This document shows positions 46,201 through 58,699 of a stretch of DNA of 64,000 nucleotides, piece by piece; the first letter of the stretch is position 1, and the number at the start of each line of letters is the position of its first letter. The notes below the pieces were generated by a model, which was not told the origin of the DNA, did no database searches, and saw only the letters and a list, made by a program, of their open reading frames with translations. The DNA lies in the NCBI GenBank assembly GCA_029747015.1, contig JAKOGI010000108.1, positions 892,658-956,657 on the forward strand. Direction: 5' to 3'. Origin of the DNA: Carnegiea gigantea. Taxonomy: Eukaryota; Streptophyta; Magnoliopsida; Caryophyllales; Cactaceae. A program made the position numbers and the translations under genes.

Positions 46201-47547
46201 AATCAACAAGCTATGTTGTAAAATAAAAATTAAAGGGCATTAAAAAAGTCATTAGATAATTTAAAAAATTATTAGATAAATGTGGACATTAGTTTTTCTT
46301 TTAACTTTAAGATTGACAAATTGTGCTTTTTTTTTAACTTTAAAATTTACAGCTTAAATTTAGTGAATATGTAAATTTATACGGCTGAGAGATCATAGCA
46401 AATATGCAAATCACTCCCATACACGCATTTGAGACTTTTCTTAAAAATAAAAATAAAGGGGTATTATTTATTCACTTTATTCACTTTATACGGCTGTGAG
46501 ATCACAGCAAATATGCAAATCACTCCCATACACGCTAGGACAGAGGAAGTGGAACTCAGGCATTGTTTATTCACTTTAAAATGGACAAACTGTACCTTAA
46601 AATAAAAATAAAAGGCTATCAAAAAAAGTTATCAGACAATTAAAAAAAATTATTAGATAAACTTGGATGTTACTTTATTTTTTACTTGGAGTTCAACAAA
46701 CTGTGCTTTAAAAACTAAAGGTTGTTTTAAAAAACTATCAAATAATAGAATTACGAACTATCTTAGCAGATAATTGTTTTTTAATTAGAAATAAAAGCTT
46801 ATTTTATTTGGAGAAACTACTTCTTCTAGTAAAATATAGTCCAAATGGGAGAGAAATGAGAACAGTTTTTTAACTTTAAATAGACAAACTCTCTGTTTTT
46901 TAAAAAAATTCAACAGCTTAAATTTAGTCAATGCATAATTTTTATGACTGAGATCACACCAAATCACACAAATTACTTCCCTTACAGCATTTTAAGATTT
47001 TCTAAATATTGCTGTTAACATAGTATAGCCATATTATATGTCTGAAACATCCTTCTTTTAAAATTGTTGTAGACCATAAATCAGAAAAAAAAGCTAAAAA
47101 ATGGGCAAGTGAATTACCTGCCTTTAAGAGTGGGGGAAAAAGTCTCGTCTTGGTTACTAAAAAGACAAGAAATCTTGTGTTGTATTCTAACCTAAATAGT
47201 TTATTCATTTTTTATCAGAGGTAACCCGAATTACCTGCCTTTAAGATTTTGATAATTTATATTTTTATTTTATTAATAATTTAGATTCATTACTTCTCTA
47301 TTGTCCCCTTAATCTTTGTGCCAAATGTCTTAAAACCCACAAGAAACTACTTATGTGGCATAACCATATAAATGCGTAATTGATTGCTAGTTGCTACGTG
47401 CATCAATAATTTTGTGGACAAAAATCATTTAAACTGAAAGTTCACGAGACTAACAATTTAATGGTCGGGTTATAAAAATAATTTTACCAAAATTGCTTCA
47501 AGATGGGTATATGATAATAGCTCTTTTTTTTTTTTTTAATTGTAATG
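43291..47547. other. AT-rich intergenic sequence with repeat remnants
   Basis: No gene recognised. 44530-44662 has repeated ACAACTAA/CAGCTAAC words ending CCAAATAGGGCC, like the subterminal end of a hAT- or PIF-type element, but no matching left end was found. A G17 run is at 45492-45508. 45716-45812 is the second member of the dispersed repeat seen at 12254-12365. Confidence 0.45.
46379..46537. repeat. Direct repeat of about 49 bp, 110 bp apart, within a degenerate array
   Basis: TACGGCTG(A/T)GAGATCA followed by AGCAAATATGCAAATCACTC occurs at 46379-46427 and 46489-46537, with a degenerate third copy near 46940-46985. Words such as AACTTTAAAAT and AATAAAAATAAAGG also recur through 46120-46990. 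This suggests an old tandem array. Confidence 0.7.
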
Positions 47548-48134
47548 TGTTGAATATATTAGTGGCTAAATATTTTGATGAAACACAAAATTAACTTAAG
47601 CTAGAAATTGGAAAACTGAGGACAAGCATACGAAGCCTATGTTAAACGTGTGTGTGACCCTAGCTAAATATAAAAGCAAATATAAGGGAATCTGGCTAAT
47701 TAACCAATTAATTAGACAACTAGAGATATGGATTTGCTCAAGGAAGGAATAAGGATAATCTCACTTGATTGATTGATTAAATACAAACCTAATCAGGTTA
47801 CCCTACGAACGTGAAATACACAAGGAAAGAATATGCATGTACTTTTATTCGACTGGAGCAAATCATGGAAATCGGCTAAGCACTTCAAAAATGGATCTTC
47901 AAATATTGAGAAAATCAATTTTAGGAGATATGACGGCCAAACCAAATAATATGACTATCTTTTAAATATTTGGCATAATTTCAAAATTGCAAGTCATTTA
48001 CAGAAAGATTTCGTGCGATCCCTTGATTTTGAAATATATGGCTATGACATTTTGGAAAGAGTATCATGCTGCTCTTGGCATAAAACTAGCAAGAAAATCA
48101 AATCAGATGCGATCAACCAGAAGTCAAGGCCCTG

Positions 48135-48208
48135 GAAATCAGCTTCAGTACAATCTGATCAGAACTTCCTAGAAATCAGCATCAGTACAATCTGATTAGA
48201 ACATCCTT
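48135..48208 (+). repeat. 37-bp tandem duplication in the LTR U3 region
   Basis: GAAATCAGC(T/A)TCAGTACAAT starts at 48135 and 48172. It lies just upstream of the TATA box, the usual place for enhancer-like repeats in LTRs. Confidence 0.8.
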
Positions 48209-48231
48209 TTTGGTGCTTGTCCAGAAATGCT

Positions 48232-48239
48232 TATAAATA
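48232..48239 (+). promoter_or_regulatory. TATA box of the Sirevirus-like LTR
   Basis: TATAAATA inside the LTR, about 690 bp from its start, after the 37-bp repeats. Confidence 0.65.
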
Positions 48240-48694
48240 GATGATCAAATTAAGAAGGAAAAAGGCAAGAAAGCAAGTATGAAAAACGGCATTGAGAACG
48301 TTCCTTGAGTTATTGTACTGAGCACTATTTGTGATAAAAAGTTGTTGAGTGAATTTGAGGGAAAATATTATTGAGTGAACTTAGGAGTTGGTGTGAGGTT
48401 ACAACTCTCCCCATACTTAAATCAGGAGGTTGATTTAAGTACTTGAGATCTCTAGAGTGAGGTAGCTCTAAGAGATTGTGAGAGTTCATCTTAATAAGAA
48501 AAGTAAAGTGTTGAATTTTAGAGTTGAATAACTTTAGATGGGGATCTAAGCCTGATTGACGTCCAATCTCGTTAAAACATCATTGCGTATCTTATTTATT
48601 TAATTTCCGCACTTAATTTTTCATTTCGAATTTGATTTTAAAGTTTTGTACGATCACCCTATTCATCCCCTCTAGGGCGATTTGACTCTTCAAT

Positions 48695-48707
48695 TGGTAT
48701 CAGAGCC
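48695..48707 (+). other. Primer-binding site for initiator tRNA-Met
   Basis: TGGTATCAGAGCC, two bases after the LTR end. Confidence 0.9.
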
Positions 48708-48749
48708 AGTCCTACACTCTTTGACTTAACAGTCGAGTGGGTGACGATC

Positions 48750-50445
48750 ATGGCCTTGTCTGGAGATATCAATATTGAAGGACGCTATAATGTTAGCCCC
48801 TTTATTTAAAGGAATAAATTTTGCTTTTTGGAAAAATTCTATGCAGGTTTTCATTGAATCTACTGACACGGAATTAAGAAAAATTGTGAAAAACGGACCA
48901 TACACTCTGCCTAAGATCAAAAAATGACAAGGGAGAAGAGATTGATAAACAAAAGATCAATATACAAGCACTGATTGGGAAATACTCGCCAAAAACTCTA
49001 GAGCTAAACATATTCTCTATTATGTTGTAGATGCTAATGAGTATGACAGAATCTCTGCTTGTGACACTGCTAAACAAATATGGAATAAGCTAATTGTTAC
49101 ACATGAAGGAACAAGCTAGCTTTATGAGACTAAGATGAACATGTTTGTCCATCAATTTGAGCTGTTTAAAATGCAGGCGGACGAATCAATAAAGGACATG
49201 TTCACTCAGTTCACTGACATTACCAATAATCTGAAATCGCTTGGCAAGAGCTACTGAAATGGAGAAATGGTGAGCAAGATCCTTCGGTGCCTCCCAAAGA
49301 ACAAATGGGCATTGAAGGTCACTACAATTGAGGAAGCTTAAGACCTCAAGAGATTGGAACTAGATGACCTCCTTGGCAAACTCCTAAGTCATGAGATCCA
49401 TCTCAGGGAGGAAGATGGAGAAAGCCCCAGGACAGGAATTGCCCTTAAAAGCATAAAAGAAGATTACACATCAAAAGACAAAGATCCGAAAAGCAATGAT
49501 GATGAAGCTCTCTCCCTTATTGTGCGCGACCTTAACAAAATAGGACTGAAGAAAAGATTCAACCAAAGAGGATTTAACATCAAAGGATCCACCTCGAAAT
49601 GAAATGAAAAATTCACCAAAGGTAAGTTTTTCAATGAAGAGAATACTAACGTTAGCTCTTGTTATGCTTGTGGTATGCTAGGACATTTGCTGAAAGACTG
49701 CCCACTAATTCAAAAAATGGGAGAGAAGAGGAAATTCAAGGAGAGAGAAAACAACAGAGCTATGATTGCTGCTTGGAGCGATACTGAGACAAGTGACAGT
49801 GAAAGTGATGAAGAACACACTAATAATACTTGTCTCATGGCCAGGGATGGTGAACCATCTGAACGCGAAAGTACTGATGTAGTAGATATATCAGCTCCAT
49901 ATGAATGTTCTAAAGATGAACTAGTTGATGCCTTAATTGGCTTTGCTAATCTCGAACCAAAATATTTGTCTAAGTATAAAGACCTCAAGAAAAAGGTACG
50001 AGAATTAAACCAGAAAATTGGAGACCTTGAACAATTGAATAATGAACTTCATGTAAAAGTTAAGGATCTAGAAACCAAAAATTCAGAATTATCAACCAAA
50101 TGTGATGATAAGCACAAAACAATCCTTAAATTCACTCAAGGATAAGAAAGCTTGGATGGACTGCTTAACACTCAAAGAGCATCCTTTAATAAAGGAGGAA
50201 TCGGATATAACCACTTTAATAAGAAGAAAAATTACAGAAACTTCTTTATAAAACCCACCTTACATGAAATGAATGTCAAAACATGTGACTATTGTTCAAA
50301 GGATGGTCATATCACCTATTCATGCCCAATCAGAAAACCCACCTTAAAAATCATTCAAATATGGGTCCCTAAAGGAACAAGACCACCTAACATAGTGGCT
50401 TATAACTTCGAATCTAGATTTAACACCAAAAGTAGGAAGGATTGA
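48750..50445 (+). pseudogene. Copia gag, Sirevirus type, degenerate
   Basis: Start at 48750 (MALSGDINIEGR). The frame shifts near 48800, then continues through KMNMFVHQFELFKMQADESI and MFTQFTDITNNLKSLGKSY (UBN2-type gag core). Two CCHC knuckles are present: CYACGMLGHLLKDC (about 49663) and CDYCSKDGHITYSC (about 50285). Between them is a long acidic and coiled-coil segment (KDLKKKVRELNQKIGDLEQL), typical of the enlarged Sirevirus gag. Stops at about 49120, 49255, 49338 and 49600, plus frame changes, inactivate it. The product would form the particle and bind RNA. Confidence 0.8.
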
Positions 50446-50454
50446 TTTTTTGTT

Positions 50455-51780
50455 TTGCAGGTGTGCTTGAAATTCGGACAAGACTTGTGGTATCTCGATA
50501 GCGGATGTTCAAGGCACGTGAGCAGTAATGCTTCCTTGTTTATTGAGATCAAAAAGAAAAGACATGGAAGCATTACCTTCGGGGACAAAAGCATAGGTAA
50601 AATAATTGGAATCAAAAAAATAGGTAAAAACCCCTCTAATTCCATTGATAATGTTTATTTAGTTGATGGATTGAAATTTAATTTATTAAGCATATCTCAA
50701 TTGTGTGACAAAGGAAACCTAGTGGTCTTTGACTCAACTCATTGCATAGTTAAAAACAAGAAATCTGAGAAAGTTTCTTTTCACGGAGCCAGAATAGATA
50801 ATGTTTATACCATAGACATTAACAATGTTCCTTCACATAATTTGTCATGTTTTAAAGCAACACACAATGAGGAAAAATGGCTATGGCACCGAAGACTGGG
50901 TCATGCAAGCATGCATACAATTAAGAAATTAGCAAAAAAGGAACTAGTTCGTGGACTCCCTTCATGTAATTTTGAGTATGATCATGTATGCGATGCCTGT
51001 GCTAAAGAAAAACAAGTACGCAACTTTTTTAAACCAAAAAATAATATTAGTACATCCAAACTACTAGAACTACCTCACGGGGACCAATACCTGTACAAAG
51101 TTTAGGATACAGTAAGTATATCCTTGTAATTATAGATGATTACTCTCATTTCACAAAGGGTTTCATTTTTAAAAGAAAAGAACGAAGCATTTAAAGAATT
51201 TTCAAAACTTTGCAAACAACTACAAGTTTATACAAACTCACAAATCGCATTTATAAGAAGCGATCATGGTAGAGAGTTTGATCAAAAAGAATTTATAGAA
51301 TTCTGTAATAATTATGGAATTGCTCACAAATTTTCAACACCATGTACACCACAATAAAATGGTGTAGTAGAAAGAAAAAATCACACTTTAGAAGATATGA
51401 CCCTCACGATGATATGCAAAAGTAATTTCTCTTAAACTTTTGAGCTGAAGCAGTGAATACTGCCAATTATGTTATAAATTGATTTTAATTCGGTCGATCC
51501 TAAAAAGAACATCTTATGAATTGCTTAAAGGTAAACGCCCCAACATCTCATATTTTAAACCCTTTGGATGCAAGTGCTTCGTTCATAACAATGGAAAAAG
51601 TAGCCTAGGAAAGTTCGATGCTAGAAGTGATGAAGGAATACTAGTGGGTTATTCTATGCATGGTAAGGCATATAGAATTTATAATAAACACACCAAAACT
51701 ATCGAGGAAAGCATTCATGTGATTTTTGATGAGTCTAGTGACGGAGTGTTAAGTGGATCTATAGTCTAGGATCTTCATTT
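50455..51780 (+). pseudogene. Copia protease and integrase, frameshifted
   Basis: Protease: WYLDSGCSRHVSSNASLF with the D-S-G active site at about 50492. Pre-integrase zinc domain: WHRRLGHASMHTIKKL followed by CDACAKEKQ (H-H-C-C). A frameshift at about 51080 damages the segment holding the first catalytic Asp. Integrase core parts follow: FIRSDHGREFDQKEFIEF, then GVVERKNHTLEDM after a stop at 51355. The C-terminal part reads ELLKGKRPNISYFKPFGCK and GILVGYSMHGKAYRIYN (51515-51690), a GKGY-like conserved copia integrase end. It cannot be functional. Confidence 0.85.
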
Positions 51781-51999
51781 AAACAAACTCTGCAAATAAG
51801 CTACCACAAGAACAACAAGAAGACTCTTCACCCCAAGAACCCACAGATGAAGTAAACTCCCCGCCTAATACGTCACAACATGAGGTAAGCCAAAAACACT
51901 TCACGTATAAATCATCCCACCAATGGATAATCTATTGATAGATATATCCACAAGTATAAGAACCCACTCATCTCTGTGTAATTTTTGTGCATTCTTTGT

Positions 52000-53525
52000 A
52001 TTTGTATCGCATATAGGACCTAGAAATCACCTAGAAGCTCTTAATGATTCAAATTGGATAAATGCTATGCAAGAAGAACTAAACCAATTTGAACAAAATT
52101 AAGTCAAGACACTCACAACACGACCAAAAGATCACCATGTAATAGGAATAAAATGGGTCTTTAGGAATAAATTGGATGAAACCAGAACTGTTATAAAAAA
52201 TAAGGCCTGATTAGTGGCTAAAGGCTACAATCAAGAAGAAGACATCGATTTTGATGAAACATTTGCCCAGCTGCGAGATTAGAGGCTATTCGCATACTCC
52301 TAGCATTTGCATCATATAAGAACATTAAACTTTATCAAATGGATGTAAAATGTGCATTTCTCAATAGATATCTACAAGAAGAGGTCTATGTAGAACAACC
52401 TCCTGGTTTTGAAGATCCAAATTTTCTAGCTCACGTGCACAAACTTGGCCTAAAGCAAGCACCTAGAGTTTGGTATGAGCGAGTAAGCAAATTTCTTTTG
52501 GATCACAATTATAAAAGAGGGCACATTGATGAAACTTTGTTCACTAAAACAAAAAGGTCATGATTTCTTAATTATTCAAACTTATGTTGATGATATACTA
52601 TTTGGAACAAATAACTCATTGTGTGAAGAATTTTCCAACCTTATGAGCAAAGAGTTTGAAATGAGCATGATGGGGGAACTACCATTTTTCTTAGGACTTC
52701 AGGTTAAACAAAGTAAGGATGGCATCTTTATTAATAGAAGCAAATACGTCACTCAACTTTTGAAGAAATACAAAATGGACCAAGCTAAACATGCCAAGAC
52801 ACCGATGGCCACTAATGAAAAGATAGATCTTGACAAAGAGGGTAAACCTATTAGTGAAAAAGCCTATCAAGGCATGATTGGATCATTACTTTATCTTACT
52901 GCCAGTCGACCTGACATTATGTTCAGTACATGTCTATGCGCTAGATTCCAAGCCTCTCCCAAAGAGTCACACTTAACATGTGTAAAATGAATTTCTGGAT
53001 ACCTAGCAGGGACAAAAAAATTTAGGACTATGGTACCCTCGAGGGGGAGATTTTTCTTTAGTTGGATTCATTGACGTAGATTATGCAGGTTATAAAGTTG
53101 ACAAAAAAAGTGCACAAGGTACATGTCAGTTTCTTGGACCAAGCTTAGTCATTTAGCACTCCAAGAAGCAGAATTCCATCTCTCTTTCAATAGCAGAAGC
53201 AGAATACATCACTGCTGGTGCCTTCTGTGCTCAACTACTATGGATAAGGCAGCAGTTACGAGACTTGGGCATCAATCTCAAAGAGGTTCCAATTAAGTCT
53301 GATAATAAAAGTGCCATTAATATTACTAAAATCCTATGCAACATTCACGCACTAAACACATTGAGGTACGCCACCATTTTATTCGTGATCATGTTGAAAA
53401 AGGTAACGTCACTTTAGAATTTGTGCCTACGGAGTATTAGTTAGCTGATATCTTCACTAAACCTCTGAGTGAGGATAGATTTAATTTTATACGTCATGAA
53501 CTTGGAATGATAAATATAAATGCAT
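52000..53525 (+). pseudogene. Copia reverse transcriptase and RNase H, degenerate
   Basis: RT begins WINAMQEELNQFEQN and GIKWVFRNKLDE, with stops near 52100 and 52207, then MDVKCAFLNRYLQEEVYVEQ and LKQAPRVWYERVSKFLLDHN. Next, after a frame change near 52560, TYVDDILFG holds the catalytic YVDD. RNase H follows from about 53030: DKKSAQGTCQFLG, then SIAEAEYITAGAFCAQLLW, then PIKSDNKSAINI. The LKQAPR-x-WYER wording is common in the Sirevirus lineage. Stops and frameshifts occur throughout. Confidence 0.85.
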
Positions 53526-53979
53526 GAATTGAGGGTGAGTCCTTCCTTATGACTAACTCAGTTCATGGAGTACACTACAGGCATAATTCACTCGCAAAAG
53601 GGAAATGAAACTTCTGATAGCAACCGATCATTATATAAGACATAAAACTCAGGTACGCTTCTATGTGTTGCTAGATTCCATTGTTTCGGCTTGAAAAATA
53701 ATTTCAATGCCATAATATGAGTCTAGAACATAACAAATTAAGCAAGTTCGACCAGAGAAAAATTATTCTATAATTTTCTCGTCAACTACCAACAGGATTT
53801 AATCATTTCCATAAATTAAAATGTCTCAGTTCTTGACATAAAAACATTCTCTTACCTCACTAGCAAATCTATCCTCCCTTAACAATCCTTAGCTGATCAC
53901 GTGCAATCAAACTTGCCCAAAACAAGAAAGGAAATTAATCATAATATTTAAAAAAATACCCTTCCTTCCTTGAACCCAA

Positions 53980-55745
53980 TTGACTTACCTAAAACAAGAA
54001 AGGAAACACACTCTCTCTCCTCCATTCAGCCACCATACCCGAAACCCCCATCCAAGATCTCCTTCTTCTTCACCGAAAATCCCAGGCAAAATTCTTCCCA
54101 AATTCACCATATTCTTACCTCAATCCTTCCAAATTTCTAACGCTAACCTTGATTCTCAATTTCAAGGCCTCATTCTCACCTATAAAGTGATCATCTTCCA
54201 CCCATCTCACTCCTCAACCTCCATAGCCACTTCTCTAAGAAGCACCATAGCACCTAAAAGCAAGACACCAAAATCCACCTCCACCATTCCCAAACCTCAC
54301 AAAACTATCGCCAAAACTGGGCCTGTTTGCCGGAGTGCCCGGATCTCGGTTTGGCCGACAACCACCCCTCTACTGACCGCCGGTGAACACTTCACCATCT
54401 CGGACTCCAGCTCCGACACTGCTCACCACTACCATCACTCCGCCCTCCGTCGACGGTCACTGGCCCACTGTCACGCCCCACGCTGACCACGAACATCCTC
54501 CACGGTTTCCTCCCCACACCACCGAGGTTATCCCTCATACTTGGTTTCATTCTAGTATTGCTAGGGATAAATTTCTTTTCCGATTTGTAAATCGTTCAGT
54601 TCATGCTTGTGAAAGGGTGGATATTGAGTCTTTTAAAACTGAACAATTGGGATTTATCGATTATCTCTTGAGGAGTCCTTGTGGAAAGTTACTAGCTTTA
54701 GATGATGAGCACTGCCCCCAACTTGTTCGAATGTTTTATGCCAATCTTCGCGTTGTTAAAGTCGAGTCTTTTATCACCCTTGAATGTCAAGTCAAATATA
54801 CCCGATTCACACCATGACCGAGTCCGACTTGAATAAGATCCTTGATTTACCAACTGTTCAACAACCTAATTTTTCTACCACTGACCTCAAACGCCGTTGT
54901 CTAGCAGAATTTGCCACTCTCCCCACCTCCTCCCAAGGGTCCAATCTCTCTTACTTGATCCTAACCACGACCCTCGCCTACTATACTATGTCCTTGTTTG
55001 CACCATTCTGCCCAAACCCAACACTACTGACAGTCTGAATAACAAATCTCTGGAACTCATACACCTTCTTATTACTGGCAAGCTGATAAACTATGCTCGA
55101 TACATCCTCAGCTACATAGCTAAAGTAGGTTCAATTATACGTCCTACCCCTCTGGCTTACTCCAACCTATTAACCCTAGTGTTCAAGCACTTTGGAGTCC
55201 CTTTTGAGCATGAAATCCGCGAGTCCAAACCTATTCCTATCAGAACTCCCCTATCCTTAAAAAATATTCAGTTCTTCTAGATTGCTCCTGGTGTTTGGAA
55301 ATTTATTGAATACATGACTCCAGATGAGAAAAGGCTTGTCTCCCTTCACTTTACTAAGCATGTCAAGCCTCGCCTTATATCTCCCTCTACTACTCTTCCA
55401 CCTTCCCTCCTTAACCATATCCTGTCCCTCGACGACCGAGTCTACGAGCTTCAAGACTTTACAGACAGACTCAACTACATCTTGGTAAAACACACTGACT
55501 CTTTAGATGGCATTGCCCAAAATCAGATGATCTTGAACAGCAGCCTCACTGAACTGTAGACATCCCTCACTAGCCAACTCACTGCGCTTAATCAGAAAGT
55601 GGATGATCTTCTTTGTATGAGGAGTGTCACTCATCACTACACCCTCAAAGGTGTTCCCTTGTGTACTGCCGAATACGTCCAGTGCGCAAACCATGCTACT
55701 CAACTCATCAAAGCCGCTAGCAAATCCTCCCAGTCCAAGCTTTGA
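53980..55745 (+). pseudogene. Third ORF of the Sirevirus-like element (env-like position, putative plant transposon protein type)
   Basis: This lies after RNase H, where Sireviruses carry an extra ORF sometimes called env-like. A Pro/Ser-rich start (54030-54500) leads into FHSSIARDKFLFRFVNRSVH and PQLVRMFYANLRVVKVESF. After frame changes near 54800 and 54900 comes PRLLYYVLVCTILPKPN, then ITGKLINYARYILSYIAK and LVFKHFGVPFEHE, and finally a helical segment (LDDRVYELQDFTDRLNYILV). The block order (FYANL ... LLY-x(3)-[CR]-x-[IL]-LP ... hydrophobic helix ... F-x-HF-x-V) resembles domains annotated as putative plant transposon protein. No convincing signal peptide or transmembrane anchor is seen. 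Function unknown. Confidence 0.6.
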
Positions 55746-55839
55746 TCCCACTCTTCTCCTGCTTTTTTAGTTGGTTATGCCCTTATCCTGTTGATATGCT
55801 CAGACATATTTTGCTTTATATTTCTGCTTTTTGATGAAA

Positions 55840-55962
55840 GAGGGGGAGAAAAATATGTTAGCTAGTAGTGTCATGTTAGCTAGTAGTTTTATGTTATCTT
55901 GAGGGGGGAGAAAAATATGTTAGCTAGTAGTGTCATGTTAGCTAGTAGTTTTATGTTATCTT
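55840..55962 (+). repeat. Two-copy 61-bp tandem repeat carrying polypurine motifs
   Basis: GAGGGGGAGAAAAATATG starts at 55840 and GAGGGGGGAGAAAAATATG at 55901, each followed by TTAGCTAGTAGTGTCATG. The terminal polypurine tract, AAAAAGGAGGAGAT, adjoins the 3' LTR at 56256. Multiple polypurine motifs upstream of the 3' LTR are a described Sirevirus feature. Confidence 0.8.
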
Positions 55963-56255
55963 GTGTTAACTAGTACTACTATGCTTACTTCCACTTAGGT
56001 ATGAACAATATTTTATCTAGAAGCTCTACGCTTTGCTATTCCACTCAGTTATGGTATTAAAACTATGTCATGACTCTCTTACTTAGCTTAGGACATCTTC
56101 ATGCTTACTGGTTATATTTCCATCTTGCTACCATTCTTGATATGCCTTACCACATCACAATAGCTCACTATATCGCATTACCATCTTTTAGTTGAAGCAC
56201 TAAATCAATTAAAGCTAAATAAGATAATTTTGGCTTTCATCAAAAAGGAGGAGAT

Positions 56256-56646
56256 TGTCGAATATATTAGTGGCTAAATGTTTTGATGAAACACAAAATT
56301 AACTTAAGCTAGAAATTGGAAAACTGAGGACAAGCATGTGAAGTGTTAAACGTGTGTGTGACCTTAGCTAAATATAAAAGCAAATATAAGGGAATCTGGC
56401 TAATTAACTAATTAATTAGACATCTAGAGATATGGATTTGCCCAAAGAAGGCATAAGGATAATCTTACTTGATTGATTGATTAAATACAAACCTAATCAA
56501 GTTAACCTACAAACGTGAAATACACAAGGAAAGAATATGCATGTACTTTTATTCGACTGGAGCAAATCATGGAAATCGACCAGACACTTCAAAAATGGAT
56601 CTTCAAATATTCAAAAAATCAATTTTAGGAGATATGACAGCCAAAT
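56256..56646 (+). repeat. 3' LTR of the Sirevirus-like element, left part
   Basis: Starts TGTCGAATATATTAG, collinear with the 5' LTR from 47548 apart from small differences. It ends at GCCAAAT, where the nested element begins. The remaining LTR resumes at 63986. Confidence 0.9.
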
Positions 56647-58450
56647 TGTTCGTGCTTAAAATATGCCATTTTTATGATATCTATATACCTGATTTATGTT
56701 CAAAATAATTGTTATTTTTAAATTTTTATTTGATTTTATTTTGCTTTGTGGGTATTTAATAATTTGGAAAAAATGTAGGAAAATGAGGAAAAAATGCTGA
56801 AAATAAAGCATTGGGCCAGATTGACTCAAACCTAACCCAAATTTCCCGAGCCCCTTTTTTTACCCAAAACAAAATTAAAAAAAGAGAAACCTCAGCCTCA
56901 CACGCACGTCACGTGTCACATTTTCCACTCCCTTAACTCTCACTTTCTCTCTCCTCACAAAACGCAGAACCCGACCCTCCTCTTTCTTTGCTGTTCGGCC
57001 ATCTTTATTTCATCTCCACCTTCTCATCTCTCTCTCTCAACCACGCAGCACCATAGCCTTCTTCCTCAATCACCATCGAACATCACGCACCCATCCACCA
57101 CCTTAAACTGCCACCGTAGCACGCCAGCACACCCAACATCATCATCCCATCTCCACCGTCCACGAATTGCCGAGATGGATGACCCAAATTGAAGAAGCTC
57201 GAGTATGAATGGAGGATACGGTGCAAATTAGGTGTCAATTAGGTTTTACTTTAGGTCTTTTAGGTTTAATTTAGGATTCTTAATAGTTTTTCGATTTTCA
57301 GGTAAACGTAGGATGAATTTCATGTTCAGAGATTTTTAAGATTCATGTCGATTTTTCTGTCTTTAATTTCGAGTATTTAGATCCATTTCTAGCTTGCAAT
57401 TTCATTTAATTCAGCTTTGTTTTGTTAAATTGGAGTATGCTTTGATAAATTTTGGTTTGCTATTGAATTAATTTCTGGATGCCGATTGATACGATTCTCA
57501 GCTTCACCTCCCATCTTTGTTTTGGATTTCAGATTCGAATTTGAGTAGGAGTTTATGATTATGAGTTATTCTTAGCTTTGGTGAATGATTCAAATTAGGA
57601 CTTTAGAATTTTACGGTTTAATTTCTATTCGTTTTTTTTCTTTATTTTTCAGTCCCAGATCTGTTCTAATTTCATAGACTGGCTTGTAATTGCAGTATTT
57701 TGAGCGTATTTGATGGTTGTAGCTTGGTCTTGCTCAGTCTTGATTGATTTCAAAATTCCCCTCCCCTGCAACTTCAGTTGCCCCATTTTCTTTCCCCTGT
57801 TTCTATGGTGCTCGAATCCCTGGGTGTTAAATCCCCTTGAACGGAGGTCTCCATGGCTGTCCTATTTAGCTTGTTCTGCTCTCGTTCCTTGTTGCTATGC
57901 TTGGTCACATGTTAGTGCTGAGCTTGTTTTTTTGGGTTGAGTTGTTGAAGCAGGGAGCCTAGGTTCGTTCAATTTGCCCCCTTTGTCTTCTTCAATAGGG
58001 CTAGGGTAAGGAAGTGAATTTACCAAATTGCTTTCTTTTGGACTTGTAAGTTTACCCATGACTTTTTGTTTTAATTTAGATCAAATTATGTAGGCAGTTT
58101 GAGATCATGTTTAATCATTGGGATTGATGCTTTATTACATGGAATTAGTAGGCTGGCTATTAGAATTAGATGAGTATTTGTTTATTGTCATAAGATGTGG
58201 TGATCACCTAGGTTAGCAAGTAAGGCTTAGGATTCGTTTGCTTTATAATGTGGTCAGCCAAGTTTATTGTTATTTACTGTTTTGTTATTCCCCTAAAAAT
58301 ATCTAATTATATGGCGTTTAGTTTTATGTTAGTTTTAATAATTTTTGTGGCCTCAATCTTGCCCATCGTCCCTGATGAGACGACCCTCAAGTACTACGAC
58401 GAAAGTCGTACGCTTATGGCACTTTATTTTTCATTCAAAATTATCGTGCA
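56647..58450 (+). repeat. 5' LTR of the nested gypsy-like element
   Basis: Begins TGTTCGTGCTTAAAATAT and ends TTATCGTGCA. It contains a GGCC-poor AT-rich start, a CT-rich UTR-like block at 56930-57130, and a 3' part ending in GACGACCCTCAAGTACTACG. It matches 62183-63985 along its whole length with moderate divergence. Confidence 0.9.
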
Positions 58451-58456
58451 ACTTTT

Positions 58457-58474
58457 TGATGCCGTTGCCAGGGA
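58457..58474 (+). other. Diverged primer-binding site for tRNA-Asp
   Basis: TGATGCCGTTGCCAGGGA matches 15 of 18 bases of the tRNA-Asp site (TGGCGCCGTTGCCGGGGA), six bases after the LTR. The differences fit decay by transitions. Confidence 0.75.
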
Positions 58475-58699
58475 TGACCGCGTGAGATTAGGTCATATTT
58501 TTATTTTCTTAGCTACTTTCTTATTAGTTGCATATGTTCTATCTTATTTTGTTTATTTCATTATTAATTGTTACTTAACTTGGTCATGTCGTGAAAAATC
58601 CAAAAATCTATAAAAATTAGAAAAGCCTAAAATCCAAAAAAATTAGAAAAACTTGAAAACCCCTAAAAATTGAAAAATTTTGAAAATTTTAAAAACAAG

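Larger units (their letters stand above)
47548..48692 (+). repeat. 5' LTR of the Sirevirus-like element (1145 bp)
   Basis: Begins TGTTGAATATATTAG and ends GACTCTTCA just before the primer site. Its first 390 bp are repeated at 56256-56646. The 3' end has CCTCTAGGGCGATTTGAC, as often seen in this lineage. Confidence 0.85.

Noticed and set aside
53980..55745. True viral envelope gene in the Sirevirus-like element
   Set aside because: No signal peptide, fusion peptide or membrane anchor is visible. The recognisable blocks fit a plant transposon protein, so only the positional term env-like is used.
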